Under the pieces are notes generated by a model. That model did no database searches and was not told where the DNA came from. It saw only the letters and a program-made list of their open reading frames with translations. Position numbers and translations under genes: made by a program. Of a DNA stretch of 64,000 nucleotides, positions 42,890-52,142 are shown one piece after another. Numbering within the stretch: the stretch's first letter is position 1; every line of letters starts with the position of its first letter. Source of the DNA: Streptomyces sp. GS7 (lineage in GTDB: Bacteria > Actinomycetota > Actinomycetes > Streptomycetales > Streptomycetaceae); the NCBI RefSeq assembly GCF_009834125.1, contig NZ_CP047146.1:5883501-5947500 (forward strand), read 5' to 3'.

Positions 42890-45196
42890 ATGAGTGGGCT
42901 GCGACGTCGTTCCCTGCTGGCCGCGGGGGGTACTGCGGCTACCGCCGGGCTCCTGGGCACCCGAGCCGACCCGGCGCGCGCGCTTCCCCGGACCGCGGGA
43001 TCCGCGGCGGACGCGGGCGTCCCGGCGCACCGCCCGGGACCGTACGACGGCGAGGTCCGCGCGCTGCTGGCGCGTATGACTCTCGAAGAGAAGCTGGGCC
43101 AGCTCCAGCAGCTTCCCTGGACGTACGACACCGGGCCGGGCGGGCCCGGCACGAAGGAGGCCGAACAGGCGGCGCGCCAGGGGCGGTTGGGATCGGTGCT
43201 GAACATCTTCGGGGCGCGGGCGAGCAACGCGCTGCAGAAGATCGCCGTGGAGGAGTCCCGGCTCGGCATTCCGCTGCTGTTCGGGCTGGATGTCATCCAC
43301 GGTTTCTGGACGACGTTTCCGATCCCGCTCGCCCAGGCCGCCAGTTTCGATCCGCGGGTCGCGGAGCGGGACGCCGAGGTCTCGGCGAAGGAGGCCCGCT
43401 CCAACGGCGTGCACTGGACGTTCGCGCCGATGATGGATGTGACGCACGAGCCGCGCTGGGGCCGGATCGCCGAGGGCAACGGCGAGGACCCGTATCTGAC
43501 GGCCACGTTCGCCGCCGCCAAGGTCCGTGCGTATCAGGGGGCGGACCTCTCCGCCGCGGACCGGATCGCCGCCTGCGCCAAGCACTTCGTCGCGTACGGG
43601 GGTGCGGAGGGCGGGCGCGACTACAACACCGTGGACGTCTCCGAGGCCCGGCTGCGGAACCTGTACCTCCCACCGTTCAAGGCCGCGGTCGACGCCGGGG
43701 TGGCCACGGTGATGGCCTCGTTCAACACCATCGGCGGCGTCCCCGCGCACGCCGATACGCACACCCTCACCGACATCCTGAAGCGGGAATGGTCCTTCGA
43801 CGGCGTGGTGGTCAGCGACTGGAACGGGGTCCGGGAGCTGATCCCGCACGGCGTCGCGGAGGACGGCGCGCAGGCCGCCCGACTCGCCCTGCGTGCCGGT
43901 GTGGACATGGAGATGACCAGCACCACGATGGTCACGTACGGGAAGCGGCTGGTGCGGGAGGGGAGGATCAGCGAGCAGCGGGTGGACGACGCGGTCTCGC
44001 GGATTCTGCGGCTGAAGTTCGCACTCGGGCTCTTCGCGCGTCCGTATGTGGACGAGGGGGGCGAGATCGGGGCGCCGACGCCGGACGCGCGGGCGGCGGC
44101 GCGCACGGCCGCCGCCCGCTCGATGGTGCTCCTGAAGAACGAGCGGGGGGTGCTCCCGGTCGGCCGGTCCGTGGGGTCGATCGCGGTCGTGGGGCCGTTC
44201 GGCGACTCCGGTGATCTGCTGGGGACCTGGGTGATGCCGCCCGCGGCGCAGAAGTTCCCCGCCGTGACGGTCCTCGACGCCGTCCGGAAGGCCGTGCCGG
44301 GCAGCACGGTGCGCTACGAGCGGGGTGTCGCGGCACAGGGGGACGACACCAGCGGCATTCCGGCGGCCGTGGCGGCGGCCCGCTCCGCCGCGATGACCTT
44401 CGTGGTGGTCGGTGAGCCCGCGGCGCTCAGCGGTGAGGCCGCCGCGCGGAGCGACATCGGCCTGCCGGGCGCGCAGGAGAAGCTGATCGAGGCGATCGCG
44501 CGTACCGGGAAGCCGTTCGCGGTCGTCCTGGTCAACGGGCGTCCGCTGACCGTCGGCGGCTGGCTGGACGGCGCACCCGCGGTGCTGGAGGCGTGGCACC
44601 CCGGGATCGAGGCCGGCAACGCCATCGCCGATGTGCTGTTCGGCCGGGTCGACCCGGGTGGCAAGCTGCCCGTTTCGTTCCCGCGCACGGTCGGCCAGAT
44701 CCCCATCCACTACAACCACGAGAACACCGGCCGCCCTTACGACCCCGACGACAAGTTCACCTCGAAATACCTCGACCTCCCCGACGGGCCCCGGTTCCCG
44801 TTCGGCCACGGCCTGAGCTATACGACGTTCCGTACGGGGCCGCCCGCGCTGAGCCGCGACCGGATCCCGGTGAGCGCCCTCCGCGCGGGCGACACCGTGG
44901 AGGTCGCGGCGACCGTCACCAACACCGGTTCCCGGCAGGGCGACGAGGTCGTCCAGCTCTATGTCCACGACCGGGCCGCCACCATCGCCCAGCCGGTCCG
45001 CCGGCTGCGCGGCTTTTGGCGGGTGACGCTGGCGCCGGGCGGCAGCCGGACGGTGCGGTTCCGGCTGGGTGCCGAGGACCTGGGGTTCTGGACCCACGAC
45101 CCGCACGGCGAGTTCCTGCTGGAGCCCGGCGCCATCGACATCTACGTGGGGAACAGCTCGGCCGCCGAGGGCCGGTGCACGCTGTCCCTCACCTGA
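42890..45196 (+). CDS. bglX: Exported GH3 beta-glucosidase (BglX-like)
   Basis: A 768-residue glycoside hydrolase family 3 enzyme. The N-terminus GLRRRSLLAAGGTAATAG is a Tat-type signal, so it acts outside the membrane. The TIM-barrel domain shows LLFGLDVIHGFWTTFPIPLA, HEPRWGRIAEGNGEDPYL and KHFVAYG; the catalytic nucleophile is Asp310 in VVVSDWNGV. The alpha/beta sandwich follows (RSMVLLKNERGVLPV, HPGIEAGNAIADVLFG) and a C-terminal fibronectin-III-like domain ends the protein. Length matches periplasmic BglX. Start at 42890 chosen for AAAAGG upstream; another start at 42839 adds 17 residues. The stop is seven bases from the convergent gene. Confidence 0.93.
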   Translation: MSGLRRRSLLAAGGTAATAGLLGTRADPARALPRTAGSAADAGVPAHRPGPYDGEVRALLARMTLEEKLGQLQQLPWTYDTGPGGPGTKEAEQAARQGRLGSVLNIFGARASNALQKIAVEESRLGIPLLFGLDVIHGFWTTFPIPLAQAASFDPRVAERDAEVSAKEARSNGVHWTFAPMMDVTHEPRWGRIAEGNGEDPYLTATFAAAKVRAYQGADLSAADRIAACAKHFVAYGGAEGGRDYNTVDVSEARLRNLYLPPFKAAVDAGVATVMASFNTIGGVPAHADTHTLTDILKREWSFDGVVVSDWNGVRELIPHGVAEDGAQAARLALRAGVDMEMTSTTMVTYGKRLVREGRISEQRVDDAVSRILRLKFALGLFARPYVDEGGEIGAPTPDARAAARTAAARSMVLLKNERGVLPVGRSVGSIAVVGPFGDSGDLLGTWVMPPAAQKFPAVTVLDAVRKAVPGSTVRYERGVAAQGDDTSGIPAAVAAARSAAMTFVVVGEPAALSGEAAARSDIGLPGAQEKLIEAIARTGKPFAVVLVNGRPLTVGGWLDGAPAVLEAWHPGIEAGNAIADVLFGRVDPGGKLPVSFPRTVGQIPIHYNHENTGRPYDPDDKFTSKYLDLPDGPRFPFGHGLSYTTFRTGPPALSRDRIPVSALRAGDTVEVAATVTNTGSRQGDEVVQLYVHDRAATIAQPVRRLRGFWRVTLAPGGSRTVRFRLGAEDLGFWTHDPHGEFLLEPGAIDIYVGNSSAAEGRCTLSLT

Positions 45197-45203
45197 GGGC
45201 GCT

Positions 45204-45734
45204 TCAGGAGTACTGGGCCACGTACTCGGCGAAGGGCGGAATGCCCACCTCCGCCCTTCGCTCGTCCATCCGCTCGGGCTCCTCGCACGGCCACGGAACG
45301 GGCGCGCCGTCCCGTACGCCGGCGATCTGGGTGCCGTAGACCTGCCGGCGCCCCTCGTTCACCAGCGTGCGGTCGCGCAGGAACGCCAGCTCCCTGGGGC
45401 CGGCCTCGCCTGCCGCCACCGCACGCTCCATCAGCCGCAGGGCCCGGCGCTGCACTTCCAGTTGGCGGTCGGCGTGCTGGGCGAGCAGCCAGGCGCTCCG
45501 CGCGGCCTCGGGGCCGACCAGCTCGGTCGTCGGCCAGCCGTACCGGTCCATGATCTCACCGAGCCGGTCGCCGTGCCGGGCGGTCAGCCGGCGCCAGACC
45601 AACTGGTCGGCGAAGTCCTCGCTGTTGGCGCGGTGCGCGGTCCGGTTGTCCTCCGCGGCCATGCCGACCAGTTCCGCGGCCAGGGCGGCGAGTTCGTCCT
45701 CGGCGGGGCGGTGGGCGGGGTCGTCGTGCGTCAT
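45204..45734 (-). CDS. DUF6624 family protein
   Basis: A 176-residue soluble protein with the DUF6624 pattern: RLGEIMDRYGWPTTELVGPE, then ARSAWLLAQHADRQLEVQRR and LRDRTLVNEGRRQVYGTQI. The conserved HAD motif and RQVYGTQ near the end are diagnostic. Function unknown. Start ATG has GGAGG three to four bases upstream. Convergent with the GH3 gene. Confidence 0.78.
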   Translation of the reverse strand: MTHDDPAHRPAEDELAALAAELVGMAAEDNRTAHRANSEDFADQLVWRRLTARHGDRLGEIMDRYGWPTTELVGPEAARSAWLLAQHADRQLEVQRRALRLMERAVAAGEAGPRELAFLRDRTLVNEGRRQVYGTQIAGVRDGAPVPWPCEEPERMDERRAEVGIPPFAEYVAQYS

Positions 45735-45937
45735 ACGTCCTCCGGAGACTGCGGGATCGCATCGGGTGGCCGGCACCACGCTAAGGGTGCGAATCCGGCC
45801 GAAGATCGTCCTTCCGGACGGTGCCGGGAGGGGTCTCGCGCAGGGATAATGGATCTATCCCCCGGAACGATCCGACCGCTGGCGGACCGCTCCGCCGGCT
45901 CGCCGACCACCCGCCGACCTGAGGAGGCCGTGGAGCC

Positions 45938-46426
45938 ATGGCCGTGGACGCGCTGGACGCGAAGATCCTCCGGTTGCTGCTGGAGCAGCCGCGCACCAGC
46001 GTGCGGGAGTACGCCCGGGTGCTCGGGGTCGCCCGGGGGACGGTGCAGGCGCGGCTGGACCGGATGGAGCGGGACGGTGTGATCACCGCGTACGGCCCCC
46101 GGCTCTCGCCCACCGCGCTCGGGCATCCGGTGCTGGCCTTCGTGCACATCGAGGTGACGCAGGGGCGCCTGGAGGAGGTCGCCGATGCGCTGGCCGGGGT
46201 GCCGCAGATCATCGAGGCGTTCTCGACGACCGGCGGCGGGGATCTGCTGACCAGGGTGGTGGCCCGGGACGCGGCACATCTGGAGGACGTGATCCAGCGG
46301 CTGATCAGCCTGCCGGGCGTGGTGCGGACGCGGACGGAGGTGGCGCTGCGCGAGCGGGTGCCGCACCGGATGCTGCCGCTGGTGGAGACGGTGGGCGCGG
46401 CCGCCGGGAAGCCGGGGACGGCATGA
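45938..46426 (+). CDS. Lrp/AsnC-family regulator
   Basis: A 162-residue regulator. N-terminal helix-turn-helix: VDALDAKILRLLLEQPRTSV then REYARVLGVARGTVQARLDR; C-terminal RAM ligand domain with LAFVHIEVTQGRLEEVADAL, FSTTGGGDLLTRVVARDAAH and LPGVVRTRTEVAL. Start ATG after GACCTGAGGAGGCCGTGGAGCC. Lrp regulators of this kind often control amino-acid catabolism. A phenylalanine hydroxylase gene lies 2.6 kb away, but no direct link is visible. Confidence 0.9.
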   Translation: MAVDALDAKILRLLLEQPRTSVREYARVLGVARGTVQARLDRMERDGVITAYGPRLSPTALGHPVLAFVHIEVTQGRLEEVADALAGVPQIIEAFSTTGGGDLLTRVVARDAAHLEDVIQRLISLPGVVRTRTEVALRERVPHRMLPLVETVGAAAGKPGTA

Positions 46427-46492
46427 CGCGGAGCGTCTGACCGGGGCGGGTGCGCGGGCCGTCCGGGCGGGCGGCTTGGCATGCTGGACGGC

Positions 46493-47230
46493 ATGAGCGC
46501 CTCCAGCGACCCCCGGGCCCCCTCCGCTGCGTCCACCACGTCGGCCCCGCCGACCCCGGTCATCTTCGATCTGGACGGCACGCTGGTGGACAGCGAGCCG
46601 AACTACTTCGAGGCGGGGCGCCGGCTGCTGGCCGGCTACGGCGTCACGGACTTCACCTGGGAGCGGCACGCCCGCTTCATCGGGATCGGCACCCGCGAGA
46701 CGCTGGAGATCCTGGCGCGCGAGTACGGCATCGACGCACCGGTCGAGGAGCTGCTGGCCGGGAAGAACCACGCCTATCTGGAGCTGGCCCGGGCGCATAC
46801 CGAAGTGTTCCCGGAGATGCGGGAGTTGGTGGCGCTGCTGGCCGCGGGCGGGCATCCGATGGCGGTGGCGTCGGGTTCGTCACGGGCCGCGATCGAGGCG
46901 GTGCTGGCCGGCACGGGGCTGGATGCGCAGCTGACCACGCTGGTGTCGGCCGAGGAGGTGCCGCGCGGCAAGCCGGAGCCCGATGTGTTCCTGGAGGCCG
47001 CTCGCCGGATGGGTGTCGCGCCCGGCGCCTGTGTGGTGCTGGAGGACGCGGCGCCCGGTGCGCTTGCGGCGCACCGGGCGGGCATGCGGTGTATCGCGGT
47101 CCCGTATGTGGCCGCGACCGCCGGGGATCCGGCCTTCGCCGGTGCCGGGCTGCTCTTCGCGGGCGGCCAGGGGGAGTTCACGGCGCGGGCCGCGTACGCG
47201 TGGCTGGGGCGGACGGAACCGGCCGCCTAA
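46493..47230 (+). CDS. HAD-superfamily IA hydrolase (phosphatase/phosphoglycolate-type)
   Basis: A 245-residue haloacid-dehalogenase phosphatase. Motif I is PVIFDLDGTLVDSEPNY (nucleophile and acid Asp pair near residue 24), motif II VASGSSRAAIEAVL, motif III Lys in RGKPEPDVFLEAA, and motif IV VLEDAAPGALAAHRAG. A helical cap follows motif I. It resembles beta-phosphoglucomutase or sugar-phosphate phosphatases. Start ATG at 46493; another ATG four codons earlier is possible, and neither has a good ribosome binding site, so a short leader is likely. Confidence 0.9.
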   Translation: MSASSDPRAPSAASTTSAPPTPVIFDLDGTLVDSEPNYFEAGRRLLAGYGVTDFTWERHARFIGIGTRETLEILAREYGIDAPVEELLAGKNHAYLELARAHTEVFPEMRELVALLAAGGHPMAVASGSSRAAIEAVLAGTGLDAQLTTLVSAEEVPRGKPEPDVFLEAARRMGVAPGACVVLEDAAPGALAAHRAGMRCIAVPYVAATAGDPAFAGAGLLFAGGQGEFTARAAYAWLGRTEPAA

Positions 47231-47241
47231 CCGGGGGCCGG

Positions 47242-48363
47242 TCACTCGATTCCGGCCGACTTGCACTCGGCGGCGAGGTCCGGGGTGCAGAGCAGGTCCG
47301 TACGGACGGCGCCGTCGCTGACGACGGTGTCCTTGAGGTTCTGCTTGGTGACCAGCTGGGCGTTGAAGAGCTTGGCGGGGATACCCGACGTGCTGCCGTT
47401 CTTGGCGGTGGTCGAGGTGAGCGAGGTGATGCTCTGGCCGCGCAGCAGGCGGAAGGCGATCTCGGCGGCGGTTTGCGCCTCCGGCCGGACCTGCTTGTAA
47501 ACAGTGAACGCCTGGGTTCCGTTCAACAGCCTCTGCAGCGCGGGGAGTTCGGCGTCCTGGCCACCCAGCGGAATGTTCTTGAGGCCGGCCGACTTGAGTG
47601 CTTCGGCGATGCTACCGGCCATTCCGTCGTTGGCCGAGTAGACCGCGTCGATGCCCTGCGCACCGAGGGTGTTGATGGCGTTGGTCATCTCCTTCTTGGC
47701 CGTTTCCTCGGACCATTCGGGAATGTCCTTCTCGAAGGCGATTTTGCGGACCTTGCCGTCCAGGACGGCATGTGCGCCCTTTTTGAATGACGGGGCGTTC
47801 GGGTCGGTCGGCGAACCGTTCAGCATGACGACGTTCGCACTGGAAGCACGGGAACCGAGTGCGGTCAGAATTCCCTCGCCCTGGAGGCGTCCTATCTTCT
47901 CGTTGTCGTAGGAGACATACGCCTTGACGTTGCCCTCGGCGAGCCGGTCATAGGCGATGACCTGCACGCCCTTCTGGGCTGCCGCGTCCACCCAACTCTT
48001 GGCGGCCTGCGCGTCGACCGGGTCCAGAATGATGACCTTGACACCCTTGTTCACCAGCGCCTCGAACTGGGTTCTCTGGGTATCCGGGCTGGATTCGGCG
48101 TTGTGGTAGTCCAACTTGCATTCGAGACACAGCGACGCGACTCTGCTCGAAATGATGCGGCGGTCAAAATTCTCGTAGCGCGTGGATTTGCTCTCCGGGA
48201 GCAGCAGGCCGATCGTGTCCTTGCCCTGATCCGCGGCCGGATGATCACTTCCGCACGCCGCCAGCGGTGCGGCGAGGGAAAGCGCCACCGCACTGATGGC
48301 GACCCGGCGACGCATTGTTGCATTCGTCACGTTCGCCGTGCTCATCGCCTTCATTGCCTTCAT
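47242..48363 (-). CDS. Sugar ABC transporter substrate-binding lipoprotein (xylose/ribose type)
   Basis: A 373-residue lipoprotein. The lipobox LAAPLAACGS ends a signal peptide of about 39 residues after MRRRVAISAVAL. The mature domain is a type I periplasmic-binding fold: DTIGLLLPESKSTRYENFDR, VKVIILDPVDAQAAKSWVDA, IDAVYSANDGMAGSIAEALK and LGGQDAELPALQRLL, typical of XylF-like xylose binders. Start at 48363 has GGAGG eight bases upstream. No permease or ATPase gene is adjacent, so the transporter partner is encoded elsewhere or shared. Confidence 0.9.
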   Translation of the reverse strand: MKAMKAMSTANVTNATMRRRVAISAVALSLAAPLAACGSDHPAADQGKDTIGLLLPESKSTRYENFDRRIISSRVASLCLECKLDYHNAESSPDTQRTQFEALVNKGVKVIILDPVDAQAAKSWVDAAAQKGVQVIAYDRLAEGNVKAYVSYDNEKIGRLQGEGILTALGSRASSANVVMLNGSPTDPNAPSFKKGAHAVLDGKVRKIAFEKDIPEWSEETAKKEMTNAINTLGAQGIDAVYSANDGMAGSIAEALKSAGLKNIPLGGQDAELPALQRLLNGTQAFTVYKQVRPEAQTAAEIAFRLLRGQSITSLTSTTAKNGSTSGIPAKLFNAQLVTKQNLKDTVVSDGAVRTDLLCTPDLAAECKSAGIE

Positions 48364-48410
48364 GAAAGGTACCTCCGCAAGGGGCCGCCCTGACTCGGCC
48401 CAGAACGGCT

Positions 48411-48441
48411 GAGTGAACGTCACTCGGGCCCGGATCGTCAA
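48411..48441 (-). promoter_or_regulatory. Promoter with palindrome upstream of the sugar-binding lipoprotein gene
   Basis: On the minus strand TTGACG (48441-48436) is followed 18 bases on by TTCACT (48417-48412). GAGTGA-ACG-TCACTC (48411-48425), with perfect 6-bp arms, overlaps the -10 and is a candidate repressor site. Confidence 0.5.
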
Positions 48442-48568
48442 GAATCGAAGTAATAACGATACGGAAGCGAGTTCTGCGTTGAGAGTCCGAAGACGGCAGG
48501 GGACGGGCGTCGACGGGCGGTTCCGGGCCCGCTACGCCAGGTGATCTTCGTGTCGCCGCGGGGCAGGT

Positions 48569-49465
48569 ATGAGGGCCATGACCACGGTGTGGAAGCAGAC
48601 CCCGATCTCCGCCGAGGGGCGGCTGGGCCTCCCCGACGAGCACCCCGGCCGCCACGACCAGGACTATCTGCGGCGCCGCGACGCACTGGCCGCCCGCGCC
48701 AAGGGGCATCGGGTCGGCGCGCCGTACGAGGGCGTCGACTACACCGAGGCGGAGCACCGGACCTGGCGTACGGTGCACACCGCGCTCGGCCCGGCGCACC
48801 GCGCGCACGCCTGCCGGGAGGCACAGGACGCCGCGGAGGAGGTGGACATCCCCGCCGAGCGGATCCCGCAGCACGCGGACATCTCGCCGGGACTGCGGGC
48901 CCGGACCGGTTTCGTGTTCACGCTGGCCGGCGGTGTGGTGGCCAACGAGCGGTTCCTGGGCGCGATGGAGCACGGCTACTTCCATGCGGTGCAGTTCGTA
49001 CGCCATCCGGCCGTGCCGCTCTACACCCCCGAACCCGATGTCATCCACGACGTGTTCGGGCACGGCATTCATCTGTCGGATCAGCGCGTCGCGGAGCTGT
49101 ACCGGCTCTTCGGGCGGACCGCGAACCGGGTCCGTTCCAAGGAAGCGCTGGATATTCTCAGCCGGGTCTACTGGTTCACCCTGGAATACGGTCTGCTCAC
49201 CGAATCCGGTGCTCCCAAGGCTTTCGGTGCGGCACTGCTCTCCTCCTTCGGGGAGATCGCCGCACATGCCGTCCGGGAAGTCCGGTCACTGGACATCCGC
49301 GCCGCGGCCTCACTCCCGTACCGCATTTCCGGCTATCAGCCGGTTTTGTTCGCCGCACGGTCCTTGGCACACCTCGAAGACACCCTGGGTGCGTTCTGCG
49401 CGGAATTCGACGAGGACACCGGGCGCCGGCTGGGAATCCCGTCACTCCCCGGCAACCGGAGATGA
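48569..49465 (+). CDS. phhA: Phenylalanine 4-monooxygenase
   Basis: A 298-residue non-heme iron aromatic amino acid hydroxylase converting phenylalanine to tyrosine with tetrahydrobiopterin. The iron triad is His160 and His165 in HDVFGHGIHL and Glu206 in WFTLEYGLL. The RTGFVFTLAGGVVANERFL and ARSLAHLEDTLGAFCAEFDE blocks match bacterial single-domain enzymes without an ACT regulatory domain. Two in-frame ATGs exist (48569 and 48578); the first has GGGGCAGG upstream. Stands alone; no homogentisate pathway genes are adjacent. Confidence 0.93.
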   Translation: MRAMTTVWKQTPISAEGRLGLPDEHPGRHDQDYLRRRDALAARAKGHRVGAPYEGVDYTEAEHRTWRTVHTALGPAHRAHACREAQDAAEEVDIPAERIPQHADISPGLRARTGFVFTLAGGVVANERFLGAMEHGYFHAVQFVRHPAVPLYTPEPDVIHDVFGHGIHLSDQRVAELYRLFGRTANRVRSKEALDILSRVYWFTLEYGLLTESGAPKAFGAALLSSFGEIAAHAVREVRSLDIRAAASLPYRISGYQPVLFAARSLAHLEDTLGAFCAEFDEDTGRRLGIPSLPGNRR

Positions 49466-49586
49466 CACCGCCCGGCGCGGCGGGGAAGTACGGCCGATTC
49501 ACGCGGGGTTCAGGCGGCCGGCACGGGCGCGGCGGAGCGGGTGCGGGCCGCCCGCGCGGGCTCTGCCCCTGAACGGCCCGCCCCGC

Positions 49587-50327
49587 TCACTCCAGCACGC
49601 CGATCAGCGCGAGCGTGATGTTGTCCGGGCCGCCCGCCTCGATGGCCGCCTTCCACAGCTCGAAGGCGGCCCGGCCGCCGTCGTACTCCCGCAGCAGCGC
49701 GCCGATCTCGCCGTCCAGGACGGGGTCGGTCAGCCCGTCCGTGCACACCACGTACCGGCTGCCCGCGGCGAGCGGCGCGGTCGTCACATGCGGGCTGATG
49801 GCACAGAACCGGGTCGCGCCGCCGATCGCCTGGGTCACGAGCGAGGTGGTGCGCTGCCCCTCCCGCAGCGGCGGGCTGTCGTCCACGCTCACCTGACGCA
49901 CCCCGTCCCCGTCCGCCTCCAGCACCCTGCTGTCACCGACGTTGAAGACCAGCAGCGCGTCGGGCAGGACGACCGCGCCTGCGACCGTGGTGCCCATCGC
50001 GGTCAGCGCGGGATCCCGGTCGGCCGCCGCGTACACCGCGTGATTGCACCGGACCAGGGCGTCACGCACCGCGTCCTCGCTGTCCAGCGACGGCCCCAGG
50101 GACGCCAGGTGCCGGACGGTCAGCGCACTGGCCACCTCACCGGCCGGCTGCCCTCCGATCCCGTCCGCGACCGCCACCACCAGCGGCTTGCCGAGCGGGA
50201 ACACCAGCGTCTGCGGATTCTCGGTCACCGTGCCGCACAGCGTCCACGGCCCCACCACCAGACTGTCCTCGTTGTGTTCGCGGATCAGCCCCGTGTGACT
50301 GAGCGCCGTCACCGTGATGTACCGCAT
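49587..50327 (-). CDS. PP2C-family Ser/Thr protein phosphatase
   Basis: A 246-residue soluble phosphatase containing the PP2C motifs in order: SHTGLIREHNEDSL (motif 1), LVVAVADGIGGQPAGEVAS (metal-binding Asp-Gly), ALTAMGTTVAGAVV, LLVFNVGDSRVLEADGDG, RYVVCTDGLTDPV and the final GGPDNITLALI with a metal Asp. It lacks the transmembrane anchor and extracellular part of PstP, so it is a stand-alone cytoplasmic form, probably reversing Hanks-type kinases. ATG start with weak ribosome binding site. Followed within 50 bases upstream by the M50 protease gene on the same strand. Confidence 0.92.
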   Translation of the reverse strand: MRYITVTALSHTGLIREHNEDSLVVGPWTLCGTVTENPQTLVFPLGKPLVVAVADGIGGQPAGEVASALTVRHLASLGPSLDSEDAVRDALVRCNHAVYAAADRDPALTAMGTTVAGAVVLPDALLVFNVGDSRVLEADGDGVRQVSVDDSPPLREGQRTTSLVTQAIGGATRFCAISPHVTTAPLAAGSRYVVCTDGLTDPVLDGEIGALLREYDGGRAAFELWKAAIEAGGPDNITLALIGVLE

Positions 50328-50373
50328 CGCCGTGTCCGCCTCTCCTCGGGGCGGGGCCCGGGGCCGCCCGCGC

Positions 50374-51510
50374 TCACCCCGCCGTCTGCCGACCTCGCAG
50401 CGTGTGCCGCTGCATCAGCCGGGAGATGTCCTTGCCGGTGACGATCCCCACCAGATGCCCCGTGTCGACGACCAGGATCCGCATCCCGGTCCGCAGATTG
50501 AGCTTGTCCAGCGCCTCGGTCAGCAGATCGTCCGGGGCGGCCACCGCGCACTGGGACAGCGGCGTCGCCACGTCCCGCACCCGCAGCTCCTCCCGCTGCG
50601 GCACGGGGATCGCGGCAAGCCGGCGGAGTTCCACGATGCCGCTCGGCCGGCCCTCGAAGTCCAGCAGCGGTACGGCGGAGTGCCCGGCCGTCACCGCCAC
50701 CTCGTCGATGAAGCGCCGCACGCTCAGCCAGTCCGCACCGGTCACCACCGGACTGGACATGGCATCCGCGGCCCGCACGCCCCGCAACGCCGTCTGGAGC
50801 GCGGCATTCCGCCGCTCCGCCCCGGCGACGACCATGATGAACAGCCCGATGAACGCCAGCCACAGCCCGCCCGTGACCCCGCGCAGCAGGGAGATCCAGC
50901 CGACCGCCACCATCAGCCCGCCCATGACCTGCCCGCCGCGGGACGCCGCCAGATCCGCCCGGTCCCGGTCGCCGGTGCGCCACCACAGCAGCGCCTGGAC
51001 CACCCGTCCCCCGTCGAGCGGCACGGCCGGCAGCAGGTTGAACACCCCCAGGAACAGGTTCGCCCACCCCAGCCACACCAGCACCACCGCGGGCACCGCC
51101 CACAGCGGGGACAGCTCGTGCAGCCCGATTCCGGCCCCCAGCGCCACACCCCCGATCATCAGGCTGGTCAGCGGCCCGCTCACCGCCACCGCGAAGGCCG
51201 CCGCCGCCGTCTTCGGCCGCCCCATCCGCGTCATCCCGCCCAACGCCCAGAGGGTCACGTCCTCGACCGAGATCTGCTTGCGCCGCGCGATCGCGGCATG
51301 CGCCGTCTCGTGCAGCAGCAGACTGCCGGTGAGCAGCGCCGCCCCGACGACACCGGCGAGGGCGTAGACGGCGGCGGACCGCCCCGGCGTCGTCGCCGGC
51401 AGCGTCTGCCGCCCCAGCCCATACGCGAAGAGCACCACCAGCAGCGGCACGCTCCAGTGCATGCGCAGCGGCACCCCGACCACACGTCCGATACGGACCG
51501 AGCCGTTCAT
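50374..51510 (-). CDS. Site-2-protease (M50) family membrane peptidase with CBS pair
   Basis: A 378-residue intramembrane zinc protease. The zinc motif HETAHAA (His67, Glu68, His71) lies in a hydrophobic segment, and the second motif NLLPAVPLDGGRVVQAL supplies the third ligand Asp. About six membrane spans precede a C-terminal pair of CBS domains (residues about 250-370, with SAVPLLDFEGRPSGIVELRR and ILVVDTGHLVGIVTGKDI). This SpoIVFB-like group cleaves membrane substrates; CBS domains suggest nucleotide control. Start has CAGGAG upstream. Directly upstream of, and probably co-transcribed with, the PP2C gene. Confidence 0.92.
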   Translation of the reverse strand: MNGSVRIGRVVGVPLRMHWSVPLLVVLFAYGLGRQTLPATTPGRSAAVYALAGVVGAALLTGSLLLHETAHAAIARRKQISVEDVTLWALGGMTRMGRPKTAAAAFAVAVSGPLTSLMIGGVALGAGIGLHELSPLWAVPAVVLVWLGWANLFLGVFNLLPAVPLDGGRVVQALLWWRTGDRDRADLAASRGGQVMGGLMVAVGWISLLRGVTGGLWLAFIGLFIMVVAGAERRNAALQTALRGVRAADAMSSPVVTGADWLSVRRFIDEVAVTAGHSAVPLLDFEGRPSGIVELRRLAAIPVPQREELRVRDVATPLSQCAVAAPDDLLTEALDKLNLRTGMRILVVDTGHLVGIVTGKDISRLMQRHTLRGRQTAG

Positions 51511-51760
51511 CACCGTCTCCTGCCGGCCCGGCACCCGGTTCGCCCGGGCAGGGCCTCGACGCCCCGCACTCCGCGAACCGCCCGGCACGGCACTCACCAC
51601 AATTGTCGCTCGCGACACCGCACACGTCGGGGCGACGACCGCCGGTCCGGCGCGCGCGGCCCGCGGGTGCGCCGCCCCTCGGGAGCCCGCGGGGTGCCGA
51701 TCTAACCTGGAAGCACGGGCGCCGTCACGGGAGGCGCGGCATCACAGGAGGCGCATCGTC

Positions 51761-52048
51761 ATGGGGCGAAGCCACCACTTCCATCTCGACCAGGGTCACC
51801 ACTCGATCACCGTGAACGTCGGCCCCGGACGGGAAGGCGAGATCGAACTCCTGGTCAACGGCAAGGTCATCGCCTACCAGAAGGAGCATGGCCCGGGCAT
51901 GAACCTGCTCACCGGCGAACTGCCCGACGACCCCGCCCGCCTCTTCCGCGTCCGCATCCGCGAACCCCGCCTCGTACCCGTCGCCCCCCGCTGCACGCTC
52001 GAACTCGACGGCGTGGAACACCCCATGCCGGAACGCCCCGACCTCTGA
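51761..52048 (+). CDS. Small hypothetical protein, 95 aa
   Basis: Not recognised. The start MGRSHHFHLDQGHHSITVNV is chosen for ACAGGAGG about ten bases upstream. The N-terminus is His-rich; the middle (GEIELLVNGKVIAYQKEH) and end (RCTLELDGVEHPMPE) alternate like a small beta-sandwich. No membrane segment or signal. Codon usage is typical of the chromosome, supporting it as real. No partner can be suggested from its neighbours. Confidence 0.65.
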   Translation: MGRSHHFHLDQGHHSITVNVGPGREGEIELLVNGKVIAYQKEHGPGMNLLTGELPDDPARLFRVRIREPRLVPVAPRCTLELDGVEHPMPERPDL

Positions 52049-52142
52049 GCCCCCCGGCCCCCTGAGGTCCCGCCCGCGCACGCCGGCCCCTACTTCCGTC
52101 CTCCTCCCCGTCTCCTCTCCCCTCCCCCGTCACCCGCGCCCG

